Positions 20,701 through 32,656 are shown, numbered from the stretch's first letter. The stretch: DNA of 64,000 bases from Blastomussa wellsi (GCA_947652115.1 OX393568.1:2559847-2623846); one strand, 5' to 3'. The notes: a model not told the origin generated them from the letters alone. A program made the numbers and translations.

Positions 20701-23476
20701 CGAACTGGAAAAGCGTATGGGGCCGGGATGTCTTATAGGCGGCAAAAAAATCCTGTTTGGAAATGACCCGCCAAGAAACGACTTTTAATGCTCGGATGAG
20801 TATCTTGTAAGAATGTCGCTCTGATTAATTGTTTTGATATGCAATTTGCTTGCAAACTTATTCATTTCCTTTCTTAATCGAAGTACAGTGTTCTGAGATG
20901 ACGTTAGTTTTCGAGTTAATATGGAAAAGCTGGATGGCTAGGACTATTTTCCGGGGTAGGGGAGGGATCATAATCGGAATATTATTTGTTCGTTAGCGGA
21001 TCTATACAGATGGGACTATAACCAGGGGAAGGGGGTGGGGGCCTTATTGTCGGGTGCCGGTGTTAATTTTGGAAAAGAGAGAACAATTTTCTCTATATGC
21101 TCAGAAAAAAATAAGCGAAAGACTTAACAGTTAACGCTTTCAACTTTGTAAATCTGTAACTTAGAAGAAATGCAGTACCATTATGCTTTATTTTTGCAGT
21201 TACTTTTTCCTTTAAGATAATTTTTAAGTGGTGATTACAAAACGGTAAGGTGATTGGTGTACTTACGAGAATTCTGCGACACAGCTGAAAGAACAAAAAC
21301 AAAAGACAGCAATAAAAACAGGCCTAGACAGCATAAATCACTATCATTTCAAGAAGTTTCAGTATTATGCGAAATGCTCATTTTCCCTGGAATAAAGAAG
21401 AAAAAAGGCATCAAGTTTACGGATGCTCGTGCGCCTGTGGAGTGTTGACACAGGAATACCAGCATCTGGTAAATTGGTGGCCGCAATAACTGGAGTTTGC
21501 CCAAAATTTCAAATTAAGATATTTTTTGGAGAATCCCGTTTAGTTTGCCCTGAGCGTTCTACTTACGTCTTGTCAGCAAGCGTTGCTTGAATAAAGCTTT
21601 GAACGCTGAAAGAGATGTCGAACCCAGTTTACTTCCGGCCAATGACACACGAAGTACGATTTGGAGACAGTGATCTGGGGAATAGAACACCGGAAGAGAA
21701 ATCTGACCGCAGAATTTTCCAATAGACTTGGATCTGTTGCAGCCCAGAAATAACTCCACATGACTTCCATCTGAGCACTGTGGCATAACACCCGTGAAAT
21801 CAAACGAAATGAACTGTAGCTCGACATGGCGTGCTTCGTCGTTTTGTGTCGACTCTAACTGAATATTCCACTTACAGGTGTACCCTGAGGACTCAGTTTG
21901 CTTCCGGGGAGGTGCGGGACTGGTAATTGTTCCATTGAGACTTGTTATGTTTGAGTGACATCCTAAGGAACGTAGGAACGGATCAATCGTATTGCGTTCC
22001 TGTTCGTACGTGACGTAAATACTTTTAACTTATTGTCCAGCTTTAACAAACCGTTTCTTTTTTTTTAGCTTGCCGTTTACACACCGCATATTTAGACGAT
22101 AGAATTTTGGTACCCTTTCACACCAGCAAGAATTCCAAAAGGGGCAAGAATGATACCCTTTTTAAGAATCAAGAGCATAAAAAAACCCACACCCTTTCCC
22201 GCAGCATACCTATATTAATAGCTAACATATGTGAGTACCGCTCCATCTCCTCGCGTAGCGCTTAGCTTTCAATCTCTCACCATCTTTTCTAATGCGGGAT
22301 GCCTTTAATTTTAATTCGCTAAATTGTTCTGGGTCTAAAATTATCCAATCTATTTCATTTTGTGACACAAAATCCAAACATTTCTTCATGATATTTTCCA
22401 ATTTAAAAACTATTTTGACTTGAAATGTTAGCTAAGGGCCTGTTTATATAGAGGTGGGTTGTCCCTGGTAAAAGAATTTTTAATAGATTGGGTAAAACTG
22501 ATAATAACAAAGAATAAAAAAAAATCAAAGAAAGTCATAAACGAAAAAGTAAAATAAGTAACAAAATTACTGAAAAAATAACAAGTTTTGTTTCCGAGCG
22601 CCAATAACAAGTTCTGAATACTTGAATGGGTTCAGTTTATAAGGCGATACTCCGCGAAAATCGTAACATTGTCGAGCGATTGATTACCGTGCGCCCCATC
22701 ATAAATTGCGTTTGAAGCGTTTGAATGTTTATATCAATTTGGTTCTAAGGACGTTTTTCGTTAATTATTATCATGCGGAATTCGAAAGGAAAGGCACCCA
22801 GCATCCTCCCCCCTATCATGTCTCATGTCATTCACCGTGGTCTTAAAACGCTTTCATTTGTGACATTCTAATTCTTATTCTAATGACAAAGGTGTTCTAA
22901 TAATGACGTAGGAAGTTTCTGAACATGTTTCAGGCAGGTTTCTTAATACCCTACCCTTTATCGTCTTCATGCCCATAAAAGCTCCGGCCAATGCTTGAGC
23001 TTATATTTTTTCTTAAATATTACCACGATTCTGTCTACGAGTCCCGCATATTATCGACAAACTAGACTTGCCTACAAGTCGAGCTCTCAGAGTGAAAAGC
23101 AAACCGGAAATGAGAAGCGAACGACTTTGAGAAAGTCTATCGACAAACCCACGATATCTTTTCGATATCGACTATGGAAAACTCGGCTCACACGTATTTT
23201 TGTGGAATGGCAGATTTTAGAATTACTCTTGGTTTTTGCTTTAGAATTGTGAAAAGTAAAAATAAAGCACCTTCTATAACTGTAATTTGTTTTCTTCTGC
23301 AGCGTTTAGTTCGGCAGCTGTAACTGAAGAAGTTAGATCTTTCATTTTTAATAGGCACGTATACAATACTTTATATTTCTCTTAGAACGGATAAAACAAA
23401 TTAGCATACCTTTAGTTTCGGCGAAGTGCCTTGTAAATGCAAAAGAAAAACAACTCAAAATATGGATGAAACTCAT
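17419..23476 (-). CDS. Two-CUB single-pass membrane protein, paralogue (6 coding exons)
   Basis: On the minus strand the exons are 23476-23410, 21962-21567, 21284-21267, 20355-20149, 19274-19110 and 17774-17419. They total 1209 nt, or 402 codons plus TAG, open throughout, and all five introns are phase 1 with GT...AG borders. The order is signal peptide (1-22), CUB1 (about 24-150), a six-residue microexon linker, CUB2 (about 162-284), TM helix (about 292-308) and a basic cytoplasmic tail to 402. Unlike the + strand paralogue, the tail has no proline repeats. It carries KKLLAKKRLYK and an RVSFG basophilic phosphosite. The two genes converge tail to tail, which suggests an inverted duplication followed by replacement of the last exons. 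Function is probably extracellular ligand binding; no symbol can be given. Confidence 0.87.
17915..18117. mobile_element. 203-bp MITE with TAGCCTGCGTAGC inverted ends
   Basis: The ends TAGCCTGCGTAGCTGGCGGG and CCCGCCGGCTACGCAGGCTA are inverted copies. The interior is GC-rich with inner palindromes. It lies in the last intron of the minus CUB gene. A related, half-preserved copy is near 2998-3080. Flanking duplication is unclear. Confidence 0.75.
18830..19082. repeat. Dispersed palindromic repeat (GCAGGATAATTGTT type)
   Basis: The stretch contains ATTCAACAAATTGTCAC at the start and GACAATTTGTTGAATAATAA in the middle as an inverted pair, then CAATTATCCTGC and GCAGGATAATTG as a second inverted pair. 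The same modules occur in inverted order at 56033-56612. It lies in an intron of the minus CUB gene. Confidence 0.65.
19110..19274 (-). CDS. CUB gene (-) exon 5: second half of CUB2
   Basis: The acceptor is TTCCTCAAG and the donor GTATGT, both phase 1. The exon encodes ATNSKECGTKDPFVLTIEG and then the CUB ending FIQFKSNLVTENRGFMAGF. It aligns residue for residue with exon 6 of the + gene (RGFVAGYV against RGFMAGFV). Confidence 0.9.
19500..19857. mobile_element. MITE with 45-bp inverted ends in minus CUB gene intron
   Basis: GGTAATCAGATCGTATACTC with GTGAAATTAGGAAAT at the left is inverted at the right as ATTTCCTAATTTCAC with GAGTATACGATTTGATTACC. A second hairpin lies inside: AGTTAAGGACTGCCAAAATC (about 19600) against its reverse complement near 19680. 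Confidence 0.72.
20149..20355 (-). CDS. CUB gene (-) exon 4: first half of CUB2
   Basis: The acceptor is CGACTTTCAG and the donor GTAACT, both phase 1. The exon encodes CGKERHANVRHGNIFSPHWP, the CUB strand RFVDCVWHVSIRSDLHIKL and the acidic stretch DACSEADFVEVKTGG. This is the counterpart of exon 5 of the + gene. Confidence 0.9.
21267..21284 (-). CDS. CUB gene (-) exon 3: 18-nt microexon
   Basis: TTCTTTCAG precedes and GTAAGT follows the 18-nt exon CTGTGTCGCAGAATTCTC. It encodes six residues (PVSQNS with its borders) between the two CUB domains. Size, phase and position equal those of exon 4 in the + gene, although the residues differ. Confidence 0.85.
21567..21962 (-). CDS. CUB gene (-) exon 2: CUB1 domain
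   Basis: The exon begins after CGTTCCTTAG and ends before GTAAGT, phase 1 on both sides. It opens with CHSNITSLNGTITSPAPP, then YTCKWNIQLES, the strand VELQFISFDFTGVMPQC, the DGSHVELFLGCN stretch and YSPDHCLQIVLRVSLAGS. YSPDHCLQI matches YSPDNCLHL of the + gene. Confidence 0.9.
23410..23476 (-). CDS. CUB gene (-) exon 1: signal peptide
   Basis: ATG at 23476-23474 starts MSFIHILSCFSFAFTRHFAE, a good hydrophobic leader, and ends in phase 1 before GTATGC. Joining to exon 2 creates a Gly-Cys start of the mature domain. Any 5' UTR exon and the promoter would lie above 23500, where I cannot place them. Confidence 0.75.
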
Positions 23477-25211
23477 AAAGCTCTGTGATGCTTCGTGCTA
23501 AAATTAAATTCGTCTTCTAGAAAAAAAAAAGAGTTGTCAGTACTTTATTTTGGACAAGAAAACCATTTACAGACAGGCGGGAACTATCATCATCCAATTG
23601 TCAATTCGAACTTGCCTTATTAGAGCAAATACACCTATCAATGTTAAGGTGGTGGGGGGGGGGGGGCATAGGTGGCGGATTTGACAGTAGTCTTCCTTTG
23701 GTGGGGACTTTTGACCGTTTCAATGGCTTTTCTAGCAACATTTTATTGACTTTTAGTTACCATTTTGACAATCCACAAATGCCCTGGGGTAGGGCATTTG
23801 AACAGAAAATCTCAGCACAGTACAAATGCCCCGCTTATGCCCGGATTCCCCCCGCCAGCTTGACATTGATGGGTGCAGAAATTATACCTGGTTGACGTTT
23901 AACTTTGAATGTCTTTAATTTATCTCTTAGATTGATGCTAACGATTTAAACGCGGGCGTGCGGATGGATTTTTTGCTTACCTTCAACTCTCACTTTCAGC
24001 TGTCCACGTTCTGTGTTTTGTGTTGTTTTGAACATTTTATGGTCTACACCTGGGTAGTTCTTCCAACGCATGCAGCATTTTTTGCGAAGTTATATTTTAA
24101 AATTTTCCCTGCCGGACTGTACATGTCTCGCGTCTCAAAAAGTATTATATTGGAAAGAATTAAGCTTATCTTTAAGGCTAAATTGGTTTTTATTACAGCA
24201 TATAATTCCGGCTATTTTTTTGTGGGAAGCTTATAAAGAGAAAAGATATTCACTCTGCAGATTTATATATAAAAGGAAATGCTTACCGTCATTAAAGTCA
24301 TTCAATGAAGTTTTGACCTGTTTCAATATATATGCGCCTTCAACTTCACTGGGAGAAAGTTTTTGATGTGAACAAATGTGTACATGAATTATTTACAGAT
24401 AATTTTTCACCAACGTCTATGTGAATTTTTCATCAGCGAAAATGTCGTTATTCGCAATAACGTACCTAGAACTTAAAGCCGTCAAATTATCAATTTTACG
24501 ATGTTGGAAAGTGACATACCTTGTGAAGTTCTTATAAACTATAGAGTGTGGTGTTTTCATAATTGCGACCTTAATTATAAGTTTGAACGGTATTGCGGGC
24601 GTCAAATTTAATTCCTAGTCTACAAAAGACGTATATTCCTGATTATTACGTCGTAGTGGGAGGTATTTGTTCTCCAATAAGATGGACCGAAGAAATTGCA
24701 TTCATGCATATGCATTTTAGGTCTCTGTGTGGAGTTTGACAGGTTATGGGCGAAAATTACTTAGCACTCTGAATCAAAACGTTTTAATACATGTAGAAGT
24801 GAAAAAAAAAAAGACTATTTATCTGACAGCTTTCATTCAGTTGAACAATGATAGAAATACCGAAAAAAATAACAATTATCCAAATCCTTTCTATAACGTA
24901 AATTGGTAATATTTCATGGCGACCCTAACAAAGGGAAAAAGCGAATCAAATGCGGTCTTCGTGGCTGTAAGAAGCTGCAATAAATGTTAATTTATCTAGT
25001 AATTTCCCAATTTTCAGATTAATGGATTTTCTTTGAGTTAATGTAATTCGGGTCACGTATTTTGGTAATTCCAAGCGTGTGAGTATTGTTTTTCACCCAG
25101 CTGAGGGCCGTTTACACAGCATCGATTGCAAAACAAAAGTTGAGTATTTTATTGGAATGACAGAACATAACTGAAGCTTATTACGCGATCGTAGCCTTGT
25201 GGGCGTACCAT

Positions 25212-25380
25212 TAGGGGGTATGTACTAAAACCAGGAACACCGGAACACCACAAAGCACGGAACACCGGAACACCGGAACCCCCCGGAACACCCCCGGAAC
25301 ACCAGAAATTTATTAGCATTTTATGGTATTTCTGGTGTTCCGGGGGTGTTCCAGTGTTCCGGTGTTCCATATTTTGTGGT
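25212..25380. repeat. Palindromic GGAACACC hairpin repeat, copy 3
   Basis: This begins GTATGTACTAAAACCAGG followed by several GGAACACC words. After a short AT-rich loop with ATTAGCATTTTATGG it runs back as GGTGTTCC words. The structure equals copy 1 at 504-643. A partial copy with only the right arm is at 4624-4703. Confidence 0.7.
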
Positions 25381-26462
25381 GTTTCTACACTTAATCGCAT
25401 TGGAACTAATTCATAAAAAATTCTTTCTTTAGACCTCTTTTTGTCCTTAATGGAAATATACTTATTCGGTTTGTAAGCAGACCTAAGAGTAGGAGTCAGT
25501 GCTGTTCGTCAAAAACTTAAGAAAAAAACGTCGAAAAACAGGCAAATATAAAGTGATCCCAGTTCGTGACGCCTTGAAATCCGTAAAATCCTCCATATTT
25601 GATGGCATCGAGGTGAAACAAATCAATAAATAAAAACTTGCCAGGAAAGCTGCGAGAGATGATAAATTATTAATATCAAAGAATGAACGGTTCCATCTGT
25701 TTAGTACCCTTAATTTTTAACGAAATTCTCCAAGAAGGCCTGTCGTGTCTTGGGTAAATGGTCTTATTTCCTCAAACTTAATGATGCAAGGTTGATTAAA
25801 CAGCTTGAAAATGATGGTTACCTTCATCAGGGGCAAAACATGCAGTCTTGCATCATTAAGTTTGTTTTTTAAATTTAATGCTGATCCTGATCTACACCAA
25901 GATCCAGCTACATTCTGCTCCTGTTTGTCAAAGTGGTCCCTGCATCGTTTGAGAAGTCAATATTATTTCCTCAAGTTTGTATACGTTGTACGCTATCCGT
26001 CCTAATCTTCCCAAGTTGAAATCATCATTGCTTTCTAGTTTCTGTTAAGTTTCTAGTTTGTGGATAAGAAAACTACTATTTGGAGTTTTGTTTCGAATTG
26101 AAAGAAATTTTGTGCGTAAAAGAGGGTGACATAAAATATTATAGCCTGCGTGGCAGGCGTCCGAAGAGGAGGGAGGTGGACCCGCAACTCAGCTTTAAAC
26201 GAGATCATTACAAGCGGTCTGGGGCACACCAACAAGTGTTTCGGATTAAGTGTTCGCAGTTCACAGCCGATTACTTTATGACACGCGAACACTAGATAGA
26301 TTATATACATAACGAATACTTTAATCTTTATCGGCAATTTATTTGTCTTTTTTTTAACAGATAGCTCAGTCTATCAATGTCTGTTGCCTAGCAACTCGTG
26401 CATGTCCTTCGTCTTTTATCCCTCTGTTTCAAACCGAGTCTAAGTGCAAAACCATTCAATGG

Positions 26463-26718
26463 GAGCAGGGATGGCGCAGTGGTGAGAGCGCTCGCCTCAC
26501 ACCAATGTTGTCCGTATTCGATTCCCGGACCCGGCGTCATATGTGCGTTGAGTTTGTTGTTGGTTCTCTCCTCGCTCCGCGGCTTTTCCCCCGGGTTCTC
26601 CGGTTTTCTTCCCTCCACAAGAACCAACAGGGTTCGGGAATCCGAGGACCACAGGTTTGTTAGCCGAAAGAATATTACCTCGTTAAAACAAAGGATATTT
26701 GATTTTTTGATTTGATTA
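26463..26718 (+). mobile_element. tRNA-derived SINE
   Basis: The head reads GGGATGGCGCAGTGGTGAGA, an A box, and 50 bp later ATTCGATTCCCGGACC, a B box. This is the internal RNA polymerase III promoter layout of a tRNA. The body then continues with a CT-rich unrelated part and ends in a TTTGATTTTTTGATTTGATT tail. It is therefore a SINE and not a functional tRNA gene: the CCA-end stem is not formed after the B box. Confidence 0.8.
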
Positions 26719-28730
26719 ATATGAAAATGAGTTTGCAATGATGTCTCGCACTAGTACCCAATTCACAGCAAAGCTTAAACGCGTTTAAAAGCTGTTTAGT
26801 TAAACACGGTTTAAAATTGTTTTGTTCATAAAAGTTACTAACTGATGATTGTCGACTTCACATTTTGCACAATCAAAGAACACATTAGAACTTACTTGAA
26901 TCCTATGTAAAATTCAGTCTTTCAGTCTTCTGTTGCTTATTTTCATTTTGTCTAACTTGGTTTAACTAAACAAGTTTTGTTGGTTCGAATGAGGTATGAC
27001 TCGTTTTTACACTGAGGCAAAAGAGAACACGGAAATGGCCTATTTGCAAAGGACTGAATGAAGCTAGCCTGAAGTGTCAGATGTCTTCTCGCCCTAATGT
27101 ACCTTTCGTAGCCTCATTTTCTTCGACGAAACGTATTGTGCCTTATCGTTCTATCATTTCAGGATGAGACTTACTGCTCCAAATGAAATGCTTTTTTCCC
27201 GCGTGTTAAATAAGTTAATTATCCAGTTGTCATAAGACCATCAATAAGATACTTCAACCCTATCTATAACAATCATATTTTTTTGGTAAACTGCGTTCCG
27301 TTTTCTGTTAGTCGTTTGCCAGTTACGCATTACATTGTTCGTGGCTAGTCTGACGCAGTGCTTCTCAGTTTTTCCCCGCAAATGGACTCTTCAGTCATAG
27401 ACGTTTCTGCTTGGCAAACTCGTAGAGCATCGTGCTCAAAGTCCCGTTCGGTAACAAAATGATGACAGCAATATCGCCTTATATCGCATAAGAATTCTCG
27501 ACCGCACAAATTCACGAGATAATTGACAATAAACGTTGACAGTTACTTGTGATAATTCAGATTACATTATTCGTGTTAAAGTTAATTATTAACAGGACAC
27601 AAGAGGGTAAATTTCCTAAATTTCAGTTTTCTAAACGTTGCAATGTATCATACATTTTCAAGATTAAAATCTTTACTCATTTACCTCAAACAGGTAGAAA
27701 CAGGATTAACGACAGCGAATGCTTGGATAAGGTCCAAGCGGAGTGCGGAGCTGACTGAGTGCTCACTTCGAATTGTGCCAGTCCCATCCCTGTCACTGGT
27801 GCCAAGTGTACTTTCTAGAAAACGAAACAGGCAAGAAGCATGCAAGTTTGCAAAATCAAGCGTAACAGGTTTTTGAACCTGCAATATTTCAAATATTTGA
27901 CAGATTTTTTAGTTATTGTGAACTGATCAGGTCAGTAAACACCACATAAATTATTTTGATAGCCGTTTAGATCAAGGATTTGAGTGGCAAATAAAGTTGA
28001 AAGTTGAATCACTGATTTAGTTTATACAAGAAAAAACTCCATTCAAAAGACAGAATATGAAAGCTTAAATTGAGAAATCAAGCGAGCATTTACACTCGTC
28101 TGATTCTTTTGTTATTTTCACATAGAACAGACATTTGCGAAATAAAGGCAAATTTTAATTGCTTGGCACCGGATAAGGGAACGGTGCAAATACATGCTCT
28201 TTCTGAAGAATAAATTACCGCCGCGATTTACAACTCAAATTTTAAGTCGAATTTGATATTCTCTGCGCTCTGGGTTACTTAAAACCTAGCATGTACGTAC
28301 AATAATCTCTAATTCCAAAAGACACGCTTATTGAAACTCTTTTATCATGGTAATTACCGCCATTTTAACCGTTACACTCAGTAACAAGTATGCGAATAAA
28401 CAATATTTATCGGTTGACGTCATTGCAGGGGTGACGTCTAAAAGGCAAGTACTTCATCATTCAATCTGCTATCAAATGAAATAGTGGTCCTTTTTTTCTT
28501 CTGATGGTCAAACAATTTGCCCTTACGCCATTTCTTATTGGCAGTTATACCTCAGTGGCTCAATTGAAATTCAACCCATATATTATTGCCCGCAAGTCGT
28601 GCGTACTTTCATTCATGCACAAACCGGGTTGCAGTTGGTGCAAGAAGTTATTCTTTGCTATAATCAAGGCAAGCTACCCGGTCATCAAGTGCTGAAGGTG
28701 GGCTAAACATTCTCTGGAATGTACTGAATC

Positions 28731-29368
28731 ATGAGCTTGAATAGAAAGATTCTGAGACATCCCTCGCTGGAAGGCAAGAAGAAACCATATTTCGTCGAGA
28801 GAAAGATCGACAGCGAAACGACATACTATTATAGTTCCATACGAAATCCTCGAAGGATTTCAGATCCAGGATTTTATAGAAATCTCAGTCCTTCCCACTT
28901 GCAAAGCAGCTCACGATTTCCAAAGCTGACCTTCCAAAAGGAAGTGAAAAAGAAGAAAACGGCGTAGTTAACCTGAACACACAATATGAGAGAAAATACT
29001 GGTCTTGGAGTGATCCAAATGGAGAATTCACCGGGAATAATAATGACATTTCGAGTCAAAGAGGAACATTTTACAAAGATGTGCAGGCCACAAGGACACA
29101 TTTACCGCAACTGGATAAAGCGCTCAACACAGAAAAGGTTAAATTGGAAGAAAAATCTTACTGTGATTCACTTTCGAGCTTTCCGTGTTCCAGTATATCC
29201 ACGAAACGACTGTCGGTTTTAACTGACGGTGAAGAAGATTGTTTCATTTCCAAACGCAACACTGTCGATATCTTAAGCTGGCTTCATGATAGTGGTGAAA
29301 AGGGACCAAGAGTCCTAGCCAGTATGAAGGCTGATATTAATGGCAAAAAGAACGCGAAAAAAGGTTAA
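28731..29368 (+). pseudogene. Type A gene, divergent copy A' (frameshifted)
   Basis: ATG at 28731 opens a frame with IRNPRRISDPGFYRN and FPKLTFQKE, as in the tandem A genes. At about 28955-28965 one base is missing compared with the tandem copies, so the frame hits TAG. From there the +1 frame continues to 29366 with YWSWSDPNGEF, KSYCDSLSSFPCSSISTKR and ILSWLHDSGEKG. All later landmarks of family A are present. It has a longer N-terminus (about 40 residues before RRIS) than the tandem copies. It is either a pseudogene with one frameshift or a gene with a one-base sequence error. It lacks the C-terminal GTAACRKYLGNL, whose DNA match lies separately at 30221-30275. Confidence 0.7.
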
Positions 29369-30219
29369 GTATTTTTGGAATACAAAAATCTTGACTTCAG
29401 CTTGTTTCTATTGTACTGTTATATTATTACCTTAATTTTTCATCAGAAATGGTCATTATGTTGTCTGAAACAGTCCGATTCTTTCCTCTGTACTAAAAGA
29501 ACCCCTTATTTTATCTGATTTTACCCTGATCACTGAAGGCCAAGAACCACAAAACTAGAAGGTTATCATGGTTCTGAAGCTGATTTTTATAAGTCTATTG
29601 TATTTGTAATTTATATTTGACTATTACATCAGTAAGGCTGAACTGTACGTTGTACGAGTTGGATGTTCATTTTTCTTGCATCAATAAATATTCAACGTAC
29701 GGTTCCGATCGAGATTTTAACACCGTTTACAGATGAAAGTAAAACCGTTTCGACGTTATATTTAAGTGAAGTTATAATACTACAATATAACTCGTATCAG
29801 CCCAGTCATAGCAGATTCGCCAATTAGCGAGACCGCTTATTATTTCTCAAGTTCTGTTTGTATTACTGAAGGTGGCTCAAAACTGTTTCCTGCACTTAGA
29901 TTTTGATGGGTCGTTATAACCACTCTTTATCACTTGATGCTACAATCATGGTATCAAAACACTGCCCAGTCATTGGTGAACACGTTGCTATAATTTTCGT
30001 GACGCAGGTAACCATAGCAACATTATGACCTGCTAAAAACACCGTTAATTACAGCTTTAGGGTCTTGCAATGCAAAATAGGCACGGTCAATTTTTTTATA
30101 TCATTAAATTGTGATAAGCACGATAAGACGCAAATTTTGACAAAGTTCAAAAATATTCAGTACAGGGTTCAGGACCACCTTAAATTTTTAAAAATCATCA
30201 CTTTCTGTCCGACCACTCA

Positions 30220-30930
30220 TGATGTGGAAAATACGACGGCTGCAAGCTTAAGGAAATACATAGGAAACCTCTTCATTCGTAAATTTACAGTTTTATCTCA
30301 AACAATTCAACACTGCATTGCATGTCCTTGTTTGTGTGCGTTAACCACGTGCGTTTCCCACCGAAAGCAAATATCTTAGTTTGCTCGAAGCCCTGCTAGG
30401 TGTAGTCAAGGAAGAAAAGTAACAAACAGAAAAATTAATCTCATTTGTCCACATGCCCAGAACATCGAAATTACAGTTCATGAAGACAAAGAGGCTTTGG
30501 TTAAATTGCATCGTTTATTCAAATTTTAACAGTTTAACGACACTAATCAATATAGTTATCTTGAAAAGTCGCAACCCCGCAATATCATGCATGTTGACAG
30601 CACAACACCAACAATGAATTTTTTGTTACACTCAATAGTTTCTGTGAAAACAAAACTAAAACAAATTGAACGCACTTACGACAAAGTGAATGTGGCAAAT
30701 TCGCAATGGATTGAATGTTTGGCAAAAATAAATAATATTTACTGTCATCGCCCAGGTGACACTCAGTCACCCGCTCACGTGCCTGCTAAGCCAACTGCTC
30801 AAGAAAACACGTGAAAGAGAACGTGACCACTGATCAGTCAGCCGGCAAAGGTATACATTTTCTGAAATGAAATTTATGTATTGTCCAAAGTTATTCGTGA
30901 TGACTGATCGGTTTTGGCTTTTGTTTAGAG
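30220..30930 (+). repeat. Detached 3' end and flank of a type A gene
   Basis: From GATGTGGAAAATACGACGG the sequence follows the end of the A genes: translated, TTAASLRKYIGNL against GTAACRKYLGNL. It then continues with TTTACAGTTTTATCTCAAAC, AAAGCAAATATCTTAGTTTG and CCCCGCAATATCATGCATG exactly as after the A copy at 47801-48328. It is separated from A' by about 850 bp. Confidence 0.7.
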
Positions 30931-31164
30931 CTCAAAGAGCTCCCAGTAAGGGTTTGTTTTTATCAAGGGAAAAATTCTTTGTATTAGGAACATCTTAGCG
31001 GTATGTAGGCTGTTGGTGCCGAGTTTCACGTGGAAGTCTTAAGCTTGGTTGACTAGTTTGAAAATGAACAAAATTAACAACTGGGTTGTCGTTAATTTCA
31101 CGGAAGGCTTTCAGAATGACATGTGGAAAAGCAGGCTCACTCAGTTTGAATGCGGGAAGATAAG

Positions 31165-31539
31165 TTAGGCCCCGTCCACACATGTACATGTCCGTTTTCC
31201 TTTTAAAACGCAACTTTTTTTTCTCCGATTTAAAAAACAATTAGCGCCAACACGTAGCGTTTTCATTACGTTTTCACCCGTCCACTCCAAAACGATGAAA
31301 CGATTCGAAAACGCAGATTTTCTTTCGCGCGGTGGGCTGGATATTGTTATCGTTTTGGAAAAGTTCGTTTTCCCCGTGCCCCGTCCACACGTAAAAGCGA
31401 AAACGGCGTTTTCAAAAAATTCCACTCTGAGGAGCGTTTTCTATGACCGTTTTCATCGGATAAGTGTGGACGGAAGCCGTATCCTTAACAAAAAAGTTGC
31501 GTTTTCAAATGGAAACGGATACGTGTGGACGGAGCCTTA
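31165..31539. mobile_element. MITE with GGCYCCGTCCACAC ends and TTA duplication
   Basis: The ends GGCCCCGTCCACAC and GTGTGGACGGAGCC are inverted, and the pairing continues inward for about 50 bp (AAAACGCAACTTTTTT against AAAAAAGTTGCGTTTT). TTA flanks both sides (31165-31167 and 31537-31539). Three-base TWA duplications are typical of PIF/Harbinger elements. No transposase is present. Confidence 0.75.
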
Positions 31540-32609
31540 TACTTTTCAACTCGCGGTTTTGCTCGAATGGCGTCTGCTGCTATGGAAAAGTATTACCACT
31601 ACTCTAGCTGTTATAGCTTATTCCATCAGTAAACCAACTTATTGCCATTTTGTAATACCTTCTAAAAAATTAATATCCGTCTACATCTATCACATTTTTA
31701 TACTGTCAGTGAATCATTCATATTTCGTGACTTAAGGTTGGGGGCCATTTTGACCACGGGATTATCTTGTTATGATAACAATAGTGCACGGTAATTCGGC
31801 TCTCTTGCATTCGGCTCTTTCGCATTTGCGGTTGAGCCAAAGGCCGGCGATAGTGTAGCAGCTCTCGCAAGCTTGTAGGTCGCTATTGTTTAGGAGCTTG
31901 GGGGCATTGTTCCTGTTGTTTGTTCTGTTGTTTTCACGCAGGGTATCGACCCATTCATGTGAGACCTTACGAGAGCTGCTACATCGCCGCCAAAGGTGCA
32001 TCTGCAATAAAAATTACATTGTTTGCTAAGGATTTCGCCGGGACAGTTCCAGAAGACGTTTTTCAAAGCGGTCCGTTCCACTCAATAAGTGACGGTGTAA
32101 ATTAAAGAACTCCTCACCTAAGCTACAAACATATCTACAATTGGTATCAAACTCCATGGAAATTGAAAAAAAAATAGCTTTAGACAATGGTAACCTTAAC
32201 TGTTCCTTTCAAAAGAAGTTGAATCCACTGAAGGACACCCTCTATGATTACCTATGATTAACTATAAACTAACAAAGCAGTAAGCGGCATATCGTAAATA
32301 ACGTTATTGTTTTAGCGCAAAGAAATATATATAACCAAATTGAAAATAGTGTAAACATCTTGTAAGTAGTGTATCAATAGTTTGTAAGTAGCCTGCTTTT
32401 CATTCTCGTTCTGTTTGTAAAAACGTAATATGTAGTATTGTGTTGTAAGTAGCGTAAGTAGTGTATTGTATCCTTTTGTAAGTAGTGTCATTGTAAATTA
32501 AGAATAAAAAATAAATAAAAAAGTGACGGTTCATCAATGTTCAAGGCTTTTCCTGAGCCCGCAGGCAGCTGTGTGGTGTTGGCAATTTTTGTTGCCCCTA
32601 TTCTATTGC

Positions 32610-32656
32610 TAGCCTGCGAATACAGTCGTCCCTCTTCGCTCTGTATTCGCAGGCTA
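32610..32656. repeat. Short perfect hairpin (TAGCCTGCGAATACAG)
   Basis: TAGCCTGCGAATACAG and CTGTATTCGCAGGCTA are perfect inverted copies around a 15-nt loop. It looks like a minimal MITE related to the TAGCCTGCGTAGC family at 17915-18117. Confidence 0.7.

Larger units (their letters stand above)
23477..28730. other. Intergenic region, no supported gene
   Basis: Apart from the GGAACACC hairpin (25212-25380) and the SINE (26463-26718), I see no coding or RNA gene. There is a run of more than ten G near 23650. The open frames in 23958-24366 and 27643-27876 have no recognisable domain, composition or splice pattern. Confidence 0.5.

Noticed and set aside
26463..26535. tRNA gene candidate
   Set aside because: A and B boxes are present but the acceptor stem cannot close and a SINE body follows.
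31295..31735. 146-codon frame on +
   Set aside because: Mostly the right half of a TTA-flanked MITE with repeated AAAACG words.
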